A DNA stretch of 64,000 nucleotides. Origin: an uncultured Colwellia sp. (GTDB taxonomy: Bacteria; Pseudomonadota; Gammaproteobacteria; Enterobacterales; Alteromonadaceae). The notes below the pieces were generated by a model. It had not been told where the DNA came from and ran no database searches. It worked only from the letters and a program-made list of their open reading frames with translations. Numbering within the stretch: position 1 is the first letter of the stretch; every line of letters begins with the position of its first letter. Both the position numbers and the translations under genes were made by a program. Where the stretch lies: contig CAJXUN010000004.1 in the NCBI GenBank assembly GCA_913061475.1, positions 88,601-152,600 on the forward strand, in the 5' to 3' direction. Positions 18,638 through 27,202 of the stretch are shown here, in pieces.

Positions 18638-19084
18638 ATGTCAGATAGTGAAAACACAATGAATGATGAGCCAATTGAATACGTAGGCTTTTGGGTGAGG
18701 TTTGTCGCAAGTATTATTGATTCCGTTATCATTGCTATGCTGACATTTCCTATTTTGTATTTAATTTATGGTGCTGCGTATTTTGACTCTACTGAGTCAA
18801 TCCAAGGCGGTGCTGATTTCTTTATTAGCTATTTATTGCCGATTGTCGCGGTTATATTGTTCTGGATTTATAAGTCAGCGACGCCAGGTAAAATGGCGCT
18901 ATCAGTAAAAATTGTCGATGAAAAAACCGGTGGAAAACCAAGCGCTAAGCAATATATTATTCGTTACCTTGGCTACTATGTCTCGCTTGTTGCACTTGGC
19001 TTAGGTTTTTTCTGGGTGGCATGGGATAACAAAAAGCAGGGCTGGCATGATAAGTTCGCCGGCACTGTGGTTATTCGTTGTTAA
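18638..19084 (+). CDS. RDD family membrane protein
   Basis: 148-aa inner-membrane protein with the RDD signature: Arg in GFWVRFVASIIDS, the two Asp-containing segments, and the loop TPGKMALSVKIVDEKTG. Three hydrophobic helices are visible (about 22-42, 60-80, 110-130). Some RDD proteins act in Na+/H+ transport, most are uncharacterised. GGAG is well placed before the ATG. Convergent with the LysE-family gene. Confidence 0.88.
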   Translation: MSDSENTMNDEPIEYVGFWVRFVASIIDSVIIAMLTFPILYLIYGAAYFDSTESIQGGADFFISYLLPIVAVILFWIYKSATPGKMALSVKIVDEKTGGKPSAKQYIIRYLGYYVSLVALGLGFFWVAWDNKKQGWHDKFAGTVVIRC

Positions 19085-19135
19085 CAAGATCAAGTAACTG
19101 GATGATGCAACATTCGCTGATGAATTATTCACTAT

Positions 19136-19183
19136 TCACGACTCAATACTCAGCGCTGCTAATTCCTGAATATTGAGTCGTGA
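19136..19183. terminator. 13-bp inverted repeat between convergent genes
   Basis: TCACGACTCAATA (19136-19148) pairs perfectly with 19171-19183 around a 22-nt loop. It ends 5 bp before the stop of the minus-strand LysE gene. No T-tract. Confidence 0.55.
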
Positions 19184-19188
19184 TGTTA

Positions 19189-19785
19189 TTAATTTAACAA
19201 CACCGGATATAAAGATAAAACAAGTAGGCTTGCCATCACAATGTTGAATATTTTTAAGCGTTGTTTGTTGTTAAGAAAAATTTGCATTTTTTCGCCAAGC
19301 GCAACCCAGCCGCTAATACAAGGTAAGTTAACTAAACCGAAGGTTATGGCAACAAATAACACGGCACTTAAACTTTTTGACGGCGCATAAACACTAATTG
19401 CGGTTAATGCCATGGTCCAAGCTTTAGGGTTGACCCATTGAAACATCGCCGCTTGTATAAAGGTAAAAGGTTTCGATTTACCTTTAGCTGATTTTTCTGC
19501 TGCATCTGACATGGCAATTTTGCTGGCTAAATACAATAAATAAACCACGCTTAATACTTTCAATATTTGATAGCTGAGCGGCCAAGCATCAAATAATTGC
19601 ATAATGCCGATACCCACCAATGCCACCATAACCGTAAAACCAATACTCACCCCTAAGGCATGTGGAATAGTGCGCTTAAAGCCAAAATTAGCGCCAGAAT
19701 TCATCAACATAATGTTGTTCGGGCCCGGTGTTATAGAAGATACCAGTGCGAAAATGGCTAATGCCGTTAATATTTCAATGCTCAT
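19189..19785 (-). CDS. LysE-family amino-acid exporter
   Basis: 198-aa inner-membrane exporter of the LysE/RhtB group, which pumps amino acids or derivatives out of the cytoplasm. The conserved N-terminal SSITPGPNNIMLMNSGANFG and five to six hydrophobic segments are clear. It is divergent from an Lrp-type regulator with 105 bp between starts, the standard arrangement in which the regulator senses the exported amino acid. The particular substrate is not readable. Confidence 0.9.
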   Translation of the reverse strand: MSIEILTALAIFALVSSITPGPNNIMLMNSGANFGFKRTIPHALGVSIGFTVMVALVGIGIMQLFDAWPLSYQILKVLSVVYLLYLASKIAMSDAAEKSAKGKSKPFTFIQAAMFQWVNPKAWTMALTAISVYAPSKSLSAVLFVAITFGLVNLPCISGWVALGEKMQIFLNNKQRLKIFNIVMASLLVLSLYPVLLN

Positions 19786-19890
19786 TGCAGCTTCCGTTAT
19801 TACAATTTTAAAAAGTTAAAGCAATTATAAATTGATTTGTTGCGAATTATTGTGCAAGTTATCAGGTAATATGCTTTAGATGAACAATAA

Positions 19891-20343
19891 ATGATTAAAT
19901 TAGATAAATATAATAGTGAAATATTGCGTGAACTAAAAATAAATGGTCGCATGGCTAATTCTGAGCTTGCTGAAAAAATAGCGTTGTCTCCATCAGCCTG
20001 CTTACGCCGTGTGCAGGAATTGGAAAACAGTGGTTTAATTAAAGGTTACCGCGCGATTTTAGACAGCGAATTACTGGGAAATAGCTTTATTGCTTACGTT
20101 AATATTGGCTTAGCAGAACATTCTACTGATTCGCAACAAGCGTTTGAACAGGCTATTAACCTTGCTGAAGAAGTAAAAGAATGCCATAACATTACCGGTG
20201 CGTTTGAATATTTATTGCGTATTGAAACTTGCGATATCAAAGCGTTTAAAGCATTTCACGCTAATGTATTGGGTGCTATAGCGCAAGTTCGTATGATTAC
20301 CACCCATGTGGTGATGGATTCACCTAAAGACGAAAGAATGTAA
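19891..20343 (+). CDS. Lrp/AsnC-family transcriptional regulator
   Basis: 150-aa regulator with an N-terminal HTH (about 5-60; NSELAEKIALSPSACLRRVQ) and a C-terminal RAM/AsnC ligand-binding domain (residues about 65-145; HNITGAFEYLLRIETCD). Such proteins form octamers that bind amino acids. Divergent from the LysE-type exporter, which is the most likely target. The stop is followed immediately by a MITE-like element. Confidence 0.92.
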   Translation: MIKLDKYNSEILRELKINGRMANSELAEKIALSPSACLRRVQELENSGLIKGYRAILDSELLGNSFIAYVNIGLAEHSTDSQQAFEQAINLAEEVKECHNITGAFEYLLRIETCDIKAFKAFHANVLGAIAQVRMITTHVVMDSPKDERM

Positions 20344-20365
20344 CTAAGCTTGTCTAACCGCTTTT

Positions 20366-20630
20366 ATACCAATTGAATTAATGAATTCACCACTTAGCGA
20401 AAATTAAAAGGCTTAGAGGCAAGGCATTGATTGAAGAGAATGGTTACTCCCTTATCAAAATCAATAACGCCGGATATAAGCCTTTTAAATTCGCCCTTTG
20501 GGAACTCATTAGCAAACTGATAACGTCGAAAAATGAATAAAATATAGAATAACTATAGTTAAGTCATTTTACTTGTTTTAAGTTCGCCACTGCAGCTCTA
20601 AGTCGTTGTATTGATTATTTCAATTGGTAT
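20366..20630. mobile_element. MITE-like element, 265 bp, ATACCAATTG ends
   Basis: Ends form a 19-bp imperfect terminal inverted repeat: 20366-20384 (ATACCAATTGAATTAATGA) against 20612-20630, 17 of 19 identical. The interior has nested inverted repeats, e.g. TTAAAAGGCTTA near 20405 against TAAGCCTTTTAA near 20477, enclosing TTGATT/AATCAA, so the transcript would fold strongly. No open frame. It resembles non-autonomous repeat elements I know from Colwellia and Pseudoalteromonas intergenic DNA; the family name is not known to me. Target duplication is not evident. Confidence 0.65.
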
Positions 20631-20700
20631 TATTCGTTCTCAAGGTTAAGGTAATCAAGTAAGCTACTGTTTATCTGTTCTTAATTTGCATTATTATTTT

Positions 20701-21528
20701 ATGCCAACTCAATCTATTTTAATTACCGGCTGTTCATCAGGTATTGGTTTACATGCCGCGCTGACATTGTCGGCACGCGGTTATCAGGTGTTTGCTACAG
20801 CGCGCAAGCCACAAGATGTTGCAGCACTGCAAGACAAAGGACTCAGCGCTTATTTGCTTGACTTAACGAGTACTGAAAGTATTACGCAAACACTGGCTAA
20901 AGTGCTTGAGCAAACCGGCGGGCAGTTAGATTTTTTGTTTAATAATGGCGCTTATGGTCAACCTGGAGCGTTGGAAGATTTACCCACCCACGCACTTAAA
21001 GCACAATTTGAAAGTAATGTTTTTGGTTGGCACGAACTGACCAAGCAAGTGATTCCTGTGATGAGGCAACAAGGGCATGGCCGAATTATTCAGTGTAGTT
21101 CAGTCTTGGGCTTTGTTTCAATGGCATATCGTGGTGCTTATAATGCCTCTAAATACGCTATTGAAGGGCTGACAGACACGCTAAGGTTAGAATTAAAAAG
21201 CGCAAATATTGCGGTGATATTATTACAGCCTGGGCCGATAAATACCCAATTTCGTGCTAATGCGTTAACGGCATTTCAAGACAATATTGCTATCGATACC
21301 AGTGTTCATAAAGCGCAATATCATCAACAAATAGAACGTTTAACCAGTGAAAAATCTAATGCGCCGTTCACCTTAGAGCCGATTGATGTTACGCAAGCGC
21401 TCATTCATGCCTTAGAAAGTAAACGGCCTAAATTACGTTACCGAATAACCACACCAACTAAGCTCTTTGCCGTATTTAAACGCATACTTCCTGCACGTTG
21501 GTTAGATTACTTATTGGCGAAAGGTTAG
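20701..21528 (+). CDS. Short-chain dehydrogenase/reductase (SDR)
   Basis: 275-aa classical SDR. NAD(P)-binding motif TGCSSGIG at 9-16, NNGAYG (NNAG equivalent), catalytic Ser in the CSSVLG segment and YNASK with Tyr-Lys. Similar proteins in E. coli-type genomes reduce aldehydes or ketones; substrate unknown. The ATG at 20701 was preferred to a TTG 15 bp upstream because it starts right at the first beta-strand. The adjacent MITE-like element supplies its upstream DNA, so its promoter may lie within or next to that element. Confidence 0.9.
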   Translation: MPTQSILITGCSSGIGLHAALTLSARGYQVFATARKPQDVAALQDKGLSAYLLDLTSTESITQTLAKVLEQTGGQLDFLFNNGAYGQPGALEDLPTHALKAQFESNVFGWHELTKQVIPVMRQQGHGRIIQCSSVLGFVSMAYRGAYNASKYAIEGLTDTLRLELKSANIAVILLQPGPINTQFRANALTAFQDNIAIDTSVHKAQYHQQIERLTSEKSNAPFTLEPIDVTQALIHALESKRPKLRYRITTPTKLFAVFKRILPARWLDYLLAKG

Positions 21529-21604
21529 TTAACAATAGTGGGGGACTAAGAGCAGAGTTTGTAACAAAATATTCGTTCGAATTACTTTATAAACGCCCTC
21601 TTTA

Positions 21605-21644
21605 ATCCATACCACCAAAACGCGTATCATGCAGTGGTATGGAT
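21605..21644. promoter_or_regulatory. 11-bp inverted repeat between SDR and MATE genes
   Basis: ATCCATACCAC (21605-21615) pairs perfectly with GTGGTATGGAT (21634-21644) around 18 nt. It could be an operator for the following MATE gene or the SDR transcript end. No T-tract. Confidence 0.35.
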
Positions 21645-21797
21645 ATAAGCTAATTATTGGTCGAATAGAGCGGGCTCTAATTATGCTTTTTGCAATTATT
21701 ATTCATCTAACACATGAAATGTTACATTCTAAAATGAATGAATTGTTTAGTTTCTCGTATCTTGTTAAAGACATTAATAACAAGAAATTGCAGTTCA

Positions 21798-23198
21798 ATG
21801 GATCCACAGCTTAAAAACTGGTTTACCCAAGCAAAAGTCTCTAAAGTGATTTGGCAATCTACGTTGCCCATGTTTGGCGCAATTTTAGCCTTGCTTGCCT
21901 ATGACCTTTTGGAGTCTAGTTTACTGGCAATGAACGGTGAACAAGCGTTAACTGCGCTTGGTTTTACCTTGCCTATTACTACTGCAATTACTGCTATTGC
22001 CATCGGCATGAGTATAATTACTAATAACAACGTGGTTAAGGTTGCCTGTTTACATAACGGCGAATTAGCGAAATCTGTCGTAATGTCATTATTGCAAGCT
22101 AGCTGTTTCATTATACTTTTTTCTATTGTTTTTTATTCTCTTAATGAACAATTACTCACTTTACTCGGCAATCGCTCTTGGTCCTCAGGTCATATTGGTG
22201 ATCCTGAAATTAAGATTGTTGTTAGCCAAGTTAATTATCTTGAAGCACGTTATCTTGGCTGGGTTTTTCTGGCAATTATTTGGCAAATCAATGCTATTTT
22301 TCGAGCATTAGGTAATTCTAAGCTTGCTAGCCGCCTTATGATGTCGTGGCTGTTGGTTAAAAGTATGGTCGCAATTTTGTTGGTAACCCCAGAAAGTATT
22401 TTTCATTTATCAGGCTTGGCTGGACTTGCTTTTGGGCATAGTAGCGTCGATTTTTTGTTTGCCGTTATCTCGATATGGCTTTTACATAAAAATCTTGATT
22501 TGGCATGGCCATCTTTTTCCGAATTACGTCGCGAGATATTATCGGTGAAGCTAAACAGTATTGTTATTGTACTGCAACAGCTTGTTACGCCGCTAAGTAT
22601 TGCTTTATTAACCATTATTGCCGCTAAAATCAGTTATTCGTACGTTGCAGCTTTTGCTTTTATTTTTCGTATGGAAGCTATTTTATTGTTATTACCTATG
22701 ATGCTAACAACAACGATGCCATGTATTGTTGGCACAAATTATTGGTTGGGGCACTTTAAGAGAGTGAAGCAAGCCTATGTTATTGCTTTTAAGTCAATTG
22801 TACTTGTTCAGTTATTGTTAGCCATTTTACTTTTGATTAATAACAATATGATTTCCTATTTTATTTGCCCGGAAGGTGAGGTAGCTGAACTGCTTAGCCT
22901 CTATTTAACTTGGGTACCATTGGGTTATATTGGTGCGGGCTTTGCTATCGTTTATCAGTCATGCCTCAATGCAGAGGGTAAATCGTTACAAGCTTGTTCA
23001 GTGGGTATTATGCATCGATTAGTTTTGTTATTACCGTTTGCAATTCTCGGTGGCATTGTTGCTACCGATTCAAGTTTGTTTCAAGCGCTAATGCTAGGTC
23101 ATCTTTGTGCAGCAATATACGTTATTTGCCTCTTTAGAATAAGACGTGTAAATAGCCAACACAAAACTATTTCGACACCCGTTTTGCTTAATAAATAA
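21798..23198 (+). CDS. Divergent MATE-like membrane transporter
   Basis: 466-aa membrane protein with about 12 hydrophobic segments and weak MATE-type pattern: an N-terminal STLPMFGAILALLAYDLLESSLLAMNG corresponds to the helix-1/2 motif, and IFRALGNSKLASRLMM to the family's inter-helix loop. It departs clearly from the classic MATE protein at 9897-11267. ATG 21798 was chosen over a start 60 bp upstream because MDPQLKNWFTQAKV is a normal cytoplasmic N-terminus. Probably an efflux pump; substrate unknown. Confidence 0.8.
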   Translation: MDPQLKNWFTQAKVSKVIWQSTLPMFGAILALLAYDLLESSLLAMNGEQALTALGFTLPITTAITAIAIGMSIITNNNVVKVACLHNGELAKSVVMSLLQASCFIILFSIVFYSLNEQLLTLLGNRSWSSGHIGDPEIKIVVSQVNYLEARYLGWVFLAIIWQINAIFRALGNSKLASRLMMSWLLVKSMVAILLVTPESIFHLSGLAGLAFGHSSVDFLFAVISIWLLHKNLDLAWPSFSELRREILSVKLNSIVIVLQQLVTPLSIALLTIIAAKISYSYVAAFAFIFRMEAILLLLPMMLTTTMPCIVGTNYWLGHFKRVKQAYVIAFKSIVLVQLLLAILLLINNNMISYFICPEGEVAELLSLYLTWVPLGYIGAGFAIVYQSCLNAEGKSLQACSVGIMHRLVLLLPFAILGGIVATDSSLFQALMLGHLCAAIYVICLFRIRRVNSQHKTISTPVLLNK

Positions 23199-23208
23199 TC
23201 AGGTGATG

Positions 23209-23300
23209 TAGGGGGGCAAGTGTAAAGATTTTTAGCATGGTGTTACATTGCTAAAACAATTGCTCAAAGTTGTGCTGTCTAGCGATGCAGCTGCCCCCTA
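23209..23300. ncRNA. Cloverleaf-like structured intergenic element
   Basis: A closing stem TAGGGGGGCA (23209-23218) / TGCCCCCTA (23292-23300, one bulged G) encloses three smaller stems: TTTTAGCA (23230-23237) / TGCTAAAA (23249-23256); a weak CAAT/GTTG (23257-23260 / 23269-23272); and GCTG (23274-23277) / CAGC (23288-23291). It starts 10 bp after the MATE stop. It is not a tRNA (no T-loop consensus, no CCA). It could be a structured 3' UTR, a small RNA or a palindromic mobile remnant. Confidence 0.4.
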
Positions 23301-23392
23301 TTCAGATTGTTTTTACTAATAGGTGATAGTGTATTAACCATGTAATATTAATATGTTAGAGTGATTTTATTCATTATAAAGGAAATATTGCT

Positions 23393-23566
23393 ATGAAAGA
23401 GTCAATAGACGAACTAAAAGGAGAATTTAAAGCAAAGTTAGATTATTGGCACAATATAAAAAGTCGAAAAGCTAAAGTTTTTTTATTCATTATATTTTTA
23501 GCGTTAATTGGCTTGAAAGTCTTTACAACCGTATTGACCTTTGATTGGCTGAAAAGCTTATTTTGA
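23393..23566 (+). CDS. Small single-pass membrane protein, unknown
   Basis: 57-aa open frame preceded by AAAGGA at good spacing. Residues 1-27 are charged and helical (KESIDELKGEFKAKLDYW), residues 28-49 form one transmembrane helix, and a short tail DWLKSLF follows. No family recognised. The ribosome-binding site, clean topology and its own intergenic promoter-like region support a real gene. Confidence 0.6.
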   Translation: MKESIDELKGEFKAKLDYWHNIKSRKAKVFLFIIFLALIGLKVFTTVLTFDWLKSLF

Positions 23567-23693
23567 TTTTCACTTACCTGCATTGATTGTTAAAAAACAA
23601 CCCAATAGCGTTGGCTTTTAAGTTGTTTTCACATATTCTAAAATACTATTTTAGCCCCTAACTTTAGTGGCTTTATGTTTTATCGAGGTACGG

Positions 23694-23960
23694 ATGCTTT
23701 TTAAAATACTCTTTCTTTTTGCTGCGCTGAAATTACATGATATTAAAGTTGAGCCGCTGTCTCCAACTTTACTGTATTGTCTGCCAATTTTATTGATCAG
23801 CCTTATTTCAGGTATACCGTTATTATCATTATTTATTAGCGCGATAATTATGTTATGTGTTGCTTATGTCTATTTTGGTCTCTTGACGAAATTTAATAAT
23901 GGCGTTGAATACTATGCTGTTATGGGAATAGGCGGCGCAATTTTACTGCTGTTTGTTTAA
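23694..23960 (+). CDS. Small multi-pass membrane protein, unknown
   Basis: 88-aa protein with three hydrophobic segments (about 2-15, 25-55, 70-88). The ATG at 23694 has GAGG 6 bp upstream and was preferred over a GTG 27 bp earlier. No recognised domain; the pattern is that of small inner-membrane proteins with no known role. It stands between the 57-aa membrane protein and the lipase pair and reads in the same direction as the former. Confidence 0.55.
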   Translation: MLFKILFLFAALKLHDIKVEPLSPTLLYCLPILLISLISGIPLLSLFISAIIMLCVAYVYFGLLTKFNNGVEYYAVMGIGGAILLLFV

Positions 23961-24060
23961 GGCATTATTGAACACTGAAATTAATGTCGAATTGTTAACA
24001 CAGTTGGCATAGTTGAAGTGTTGGTATTTAAGCTTATAGCAATTATTGTAAATTCACCTT

Positions 24061-25113
24061 TTATCTTCCTTGTGCCATATTCTGTAATAACTGCAATCGT
24101 TGTTGCTCTTGCTCAGATGGTTGATAAGGCAATGCACTTAAACTTGAAGTTTCGAAGTCTTTTATTTCATATTGACTAATTGCGCTATCACCATACTTTG
24201 TTGGCTTGCCTGGTGCCGGTGACATGAGTTCGATTGAAAAGGTCGATAAATAAAACGGCGATTGTTTGCCTTGCAATACACTTTGATGAGCTTTCAGCTC
24301 GATACTGCTACTTCCCTTGCTTAATTTATCTTTACTCACTAAGTGAGCAATAGGTTGGTGGTTCACATCAAATAAATTGGCGCGTATACGATATAGGCCT
24401 TTTTCTCGAGTCGTTAGGTTTGCGGTTATCACCATATCAGCTGCTTGATTAAATGCTGGGTCAAAGCTTTCGAGCGTGGCGACAGAGTCAACGTATTGTA
24501 GCGCTAAAGCCATGGTAATATTTTTACCATTAACTTTTGCTTTTACTACCGCTTGAAGTTGAGCTGGGAAGTCTCGTGCACCGTCAAACTCGGTAGTCCA
24601 TAGGTTTTCATTTTGTTCAAATTTACGCGTTAACAATGATTTTCCGTTAGCAATATCGACGAGTTGTAGCTCAGCATTAACAATATTTTCACCTGATAGC
24701 GTGGCAAAAACAGCTTCAGGATAAACATAACGATACTTTGATAATTCTGCTGTTACTGTTGTGCCTACGTCGTCAATCGGAATTGATTGTGGGTTGAAAT
24801 GATTTGGCTTTAAGCGATCAAAGTCTTTATCGGTCAAGGGTTGAGAGTAAGTTGGAAAGCTTAACTCTGCGGCATATGCTTTAGCAACCAAGGCCGCGGA
24901 ATCATTAGAGGTTATTTTTTCTGATATATCTTCACTCTCTGAACTACTTTTCACTGACTTTGATACGGTGTGTGTAACATTTTTAGTTGCGGTAACTTCA
25001 GTTAATTGACCAACCGCGCTTTGCTTTTCGGGTATTGATGGCAAAAAAAGCCAAACAACAATAACGACGACGGTCATTGCCAGTATTCGCTTTATATACG
25101 GTTTAATTTTCAT
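24061..25113 (-). CDS. Membrane-tethered periplasmic protein paired with lipase
   Basis: 350-aa protein not matched to any family I know. A single N-terminal transmembrane helix (about 8-25, preceded by basic KIKPYIKR) is followed by a Ser/Thr/Glu-rich linker (35-75) and a soluble beta-rich region (about 100-300) that looks like two beta-sandwich domains, ending in a Gln-rich helix (EQEQQRLQLLQNMAQ). The plan (anchor, low-complexity linker, periplasmic domain, gene just after a lipase) resembles lipase-specific foldases (LifO), but their helical scaffold and RxxFDY motif are absent. It lies 106 bp downstream of the lipase gene. A role in lipase folding or attachment is only inferred. Confidence 0.6.
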   Translation of the reverse strand: MKIKPYIKRILAMTVVVIVVWLFLPSIPEKQSAVGQLTEVTATKNVTHTVSKSVKSSSESEDISEKITSNDSAALVAKAYAAELSFPTYSQPLTDKDFDRLKPNHFNPQSIPIDDVGTTVTAELSKYRYVYPEAVFATLSGENIVNAELQLVDIANGKSLLTRKFEQNENLWTTEFDGARDFPAQLQAVVKAKVNGKNITMALALQYVDSVATLESFDPAFNQAADMVITANLTTREKGLYRIRANLFDVNHQPIAHLVSKDKLSKGSSSIELKAHQSVLQGKQSPFYLSTFSIELMSPAPGKPTKYGDSAISQYEIKDFETSSLSALPYQPSEQEQQRLQLLQNMAQGR

Positions 25114-25219
25114 TAAGTTTTTTGCCTTTACGTGCTATTAATTGAAATGGCTTATCTTGCGAGCTAATTACTGCAAGATAAGCAGATTTTTCTTTTGAAA
25201 TGGTTTTTCTACAATTTTC

Positions 25220-26272
25220 TTAGTTAGGCATGGCGTCATAAATTAGCGTTGACATGCTGTCGGACGCTGAATTTTCTACATAAAGATAATTGCTCTTCCA
25301 AAGCCACCAGCCAGACGTTTTGGTGTAAGTATCAAAATGAATACTATCACCAGATAACATGGTTTGTTGGTTGCTTGATGCTGTTACTTTGCCTTCTTGT
25401 CTAGATTCTAATAGTGAGCCGTGGCTATAGTCTTCGCCCATTAACATCGGGTAATGATATGGCATGAAGCCAGAAACAGCATTACTTTGATTGCTAATTT
25501 TACCGTTGAACGCTATTTGGCTACTACAGCTGCCGAAACGCCCTTGACGGTTACCACCACATGATGAATGACTACCAACAACACCGTCATCATTACCTTG
25601 AATAAATGGGCTAGTAACACCTAAGTATTCACTGGCATCACCAACAAAACGCAAACGTGGAATACGTGCATCGGGTAGTGGAGCAAGCTGTCGGGCGTTA
25701 TTTACTTTTAAGTCATGTAGCACACCCATTTCATCGCTCAAATCACCCCCAAGCCAAGCTTCTAAAGCTGCTTCGATAATAAAGGTCCAAGATTCAGTGC
25801 CTTGAGCAACACTCACCGCTAAATCGGCAAGTTCACTTCCGCCACCAGCCCCGGCAATATCGAATGTGGCTACGATATTTAACGGTGTTAATCCGGCATT
25901 TTCTAACCAATTTTCTTGATTGTCGATAATATAGCGAGCAATTAAGTCACCTGTAGAGTGGGTGACAAATATACAGCCAGGCTCACAAAAATTACTTTCT
26001 GAGAATGCTTTTAATTTTGGCCAAAGGTAATCTGTTGCTATTTTACCTTCTACTCGTTCATACGATGGCCAGTCAATACGAGCATCGCTTAGGTTGTTCC
26101 AATAGCCTTGCCAGTACGCTTCACCCGCTTGCGTGACATCACCATCGGATATGAGTTGCTGTGGCTGAAGGCCATGAATAAGGACGATTTTGTGTTCTTT
26201 GCTGTATGCGAATGTTGAGCACAGCGTTAGGCAAAGCGCTGCGACAGCAGCAACATTTTTGATTGTATTCAT
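25220..26272 (-). CDS. Secreted lipase (alpha/beta hydrolase)
   Basis: 350-aa secreted alpha/beta hydrolase. Signal peptide to about residue 23, then the beta-strand and oxyanion segment KIVLIHGLQPQQL (His33, Gly34), nucleophile elbow T-H-S-T-G with Ser106, and a later Asp in GNDDGVVG. His of the triad is probably in the C-terminal HYPMLMGEDYSHGS region. Four cysteines occur in pairs (NFCEPGC; SSCGG..GSCSS), compatible with disulfides after export. ATG 26272 with GGGGAAA upstream chosen over a TTG 12 bp earlier. Neighbour at 24061 is the likely partner. Confidence 0.85.
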   Translation of the reverse strand: MNTIKNVAAVAALCLTLCSTFAYSKEHKIVLIHGLQPQQLISDGDVTQAGEAYWQGYWNNLSDARIDWPSYERVEGKIATDYLWPKLKAFSESNFCEPGCIFVTHSTGDLIARYIIDNQENWLENAGLTPLNIVATFDIAGAGGGSELADLAVSVAQGTESWTFIIEAALEAWLGGDLSDEMGVLHDLKVNNARQLAPLPDARIPRLRFVGDASEYLGVTSPFIQGNDDGVVGSHSSCGGNRQGRFGSCSSQIAFNGKISNQSNAVSGFMPYHYPMLMGEDYSHGSLLESRQEGKVTASSNQQTMLSGDSIHFDTYTKTSGWWLWKSNYLYVENSASDSMSTLIYDAMPN

Positions 26273-26364
26273 ATATTTCCCCAATTTACTTTTATAATTA
26301 TTTTTTACTACGTCGTATTTTTATTATGATTATTTTACTGATCGGACGTTCGACCAGTTCAATT

Positions 26365-26413
26365 GATAATAGATCAGTGCTTCGCTATTATCTACCCCGT
26401 ATTATTTATAATA
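26365..26413. repeat. Paired inverted repeats in lipase upstream region
   Basis: GATAATAG (26365-26372) / CTATTATC (26385-26392) and an adjacent TATTATTTATAATA (26400-26413). They lie about 95-140 bp upstream of the lipase start and could be regulatory sites for the lipase or the divergent gene at 26550. Confidence 0.35.
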
Positions 26414-26549
26414 GAAATAATGAAAATCACCGAAATCTATGGTTTAGCTCGATGTGATATCGATAAGAACTTTGCCAAAGTAAAAGTAAAGCGCAAAACG
26501 GCGGTCTTGATATGATGAAGAACTTTCTCATTACTTGGAGTAATAATAT

Positions 26550-26984
26550 ATGAATGAACAAGGCTTTATTAGTCAGCTACGTCGTAATCTTGTCGCTTTG
26601 ATTAGTCTTACTATTGCCATATCTAGCCTTGGTTATAATACATGGCGTAATGAGCATAGTGAGGATAATCGAAATAAACGTTTTGCTGCATTTGAAATAG
26701 TAAAAAAGCTAAATCAATTTCAACAACTAGTCTTTCATCGGCGTTATGACCCTGAATTAGTTATAGATGGTAATGCCCGTTCAGGCTGGGTTTATGTGTT
26801 AACAATTAAAGATATGGCAAAAGTATTACCTTACCCAATGGAAGAAAACGCTGAGAATTTACGTGTGGTTTGGCGCGATAATTGGCAAAATTTGCAAGCT
26901 AATGATAGCGCTGCGGAAAATATTTTGGCTGAATTAGATAGTATGAGAGATAATACCGTTCAGCTTCTTAAGGCCTTGAATTAA
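26550..26984 (+). CDS. Membrane-anchored protein of unknown function
   Basis: 144-aa protein with one N-terminal membrane anchor (about 11-28, basic LRRN before it) and a soluble 115-residue domain with helical character (FEIVKKLNQFQQLVFHRRYD near 49-68, and a C-terminal LAELDSMRDNTVQLLKAL). Good GGAG ribosome-binding site. No family recognised. Divergent from the lipase gene and followed by the chemoreceptor; no partner is implied by the context. Confidence 0.6.
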   Translation: MNEQGFISQLRRNLVALISLTIAISSLGYNTWRNEHSEDNRNKRFAAFEIVKKLNQFQQLVFHRRYDPELVIDGNARSGWVYVLTIKDMAKVLPYPMEENAENLRVVWRDNWQNLQANDSAAENILAELDSMRDNTVQLLKALN

Positions 26985-27202
26985 GCCTCGTTAGTTGTTA
27001 GTTGCTAAAGAAAAAATTACCATATTTTAGATTTTAGCACCATACTAATTAGTACGAAATAAGCCTTGTTTTAGCATATTTGAACTTAGGCTGGTTTGAC
27101 CACTGTTTACATTTCAATTAAGCGATTTATAATCGAGTATCGATCTAGGTGATTGAACGACTTGCAAAGGCAAGAGAAAATTTATTTATACCAGAGGCAT
27201 TT

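Noticed and set aside
18528..18710. 60-codon minus-strand frame antisense to the RDD gene start
   Set aside because: Overlaps the RDD start and its ribosome-binding site; no support.
21629..21814. 61-codon frame before the MATE gene
   Set aside because: Overlaps an inverted repeat and the MATE start, has no good ribosome-binding site and no recognisable features.
23209..23300. tRNA gene
   Set aside because: Cloverleaf shape only; no GGTTCRA T-loop, no usable anticodon loop and no CCA, and two of the arms are very weak.
24061..25113. Lipase-specific foldase LifO
   Set aside because: Location and topology fit, but the sequence is beta-rich and lacks the LifO motif and helical scaffold.
26263..26457. 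64-codon frame in the lipase upstream region
   Set aside because: Overlaps the lipase start and the inverted repeats; no ribosome-binding site.
26420..26515. 31-codon frame (MKITEIYGLARCDIDKNFAK...) that recalls the first strand of enolase-superfamily proteins
   Set aside because: Too short, lacks a ribosome-binding site, no further enolase-like sequence follows; treated as chance.
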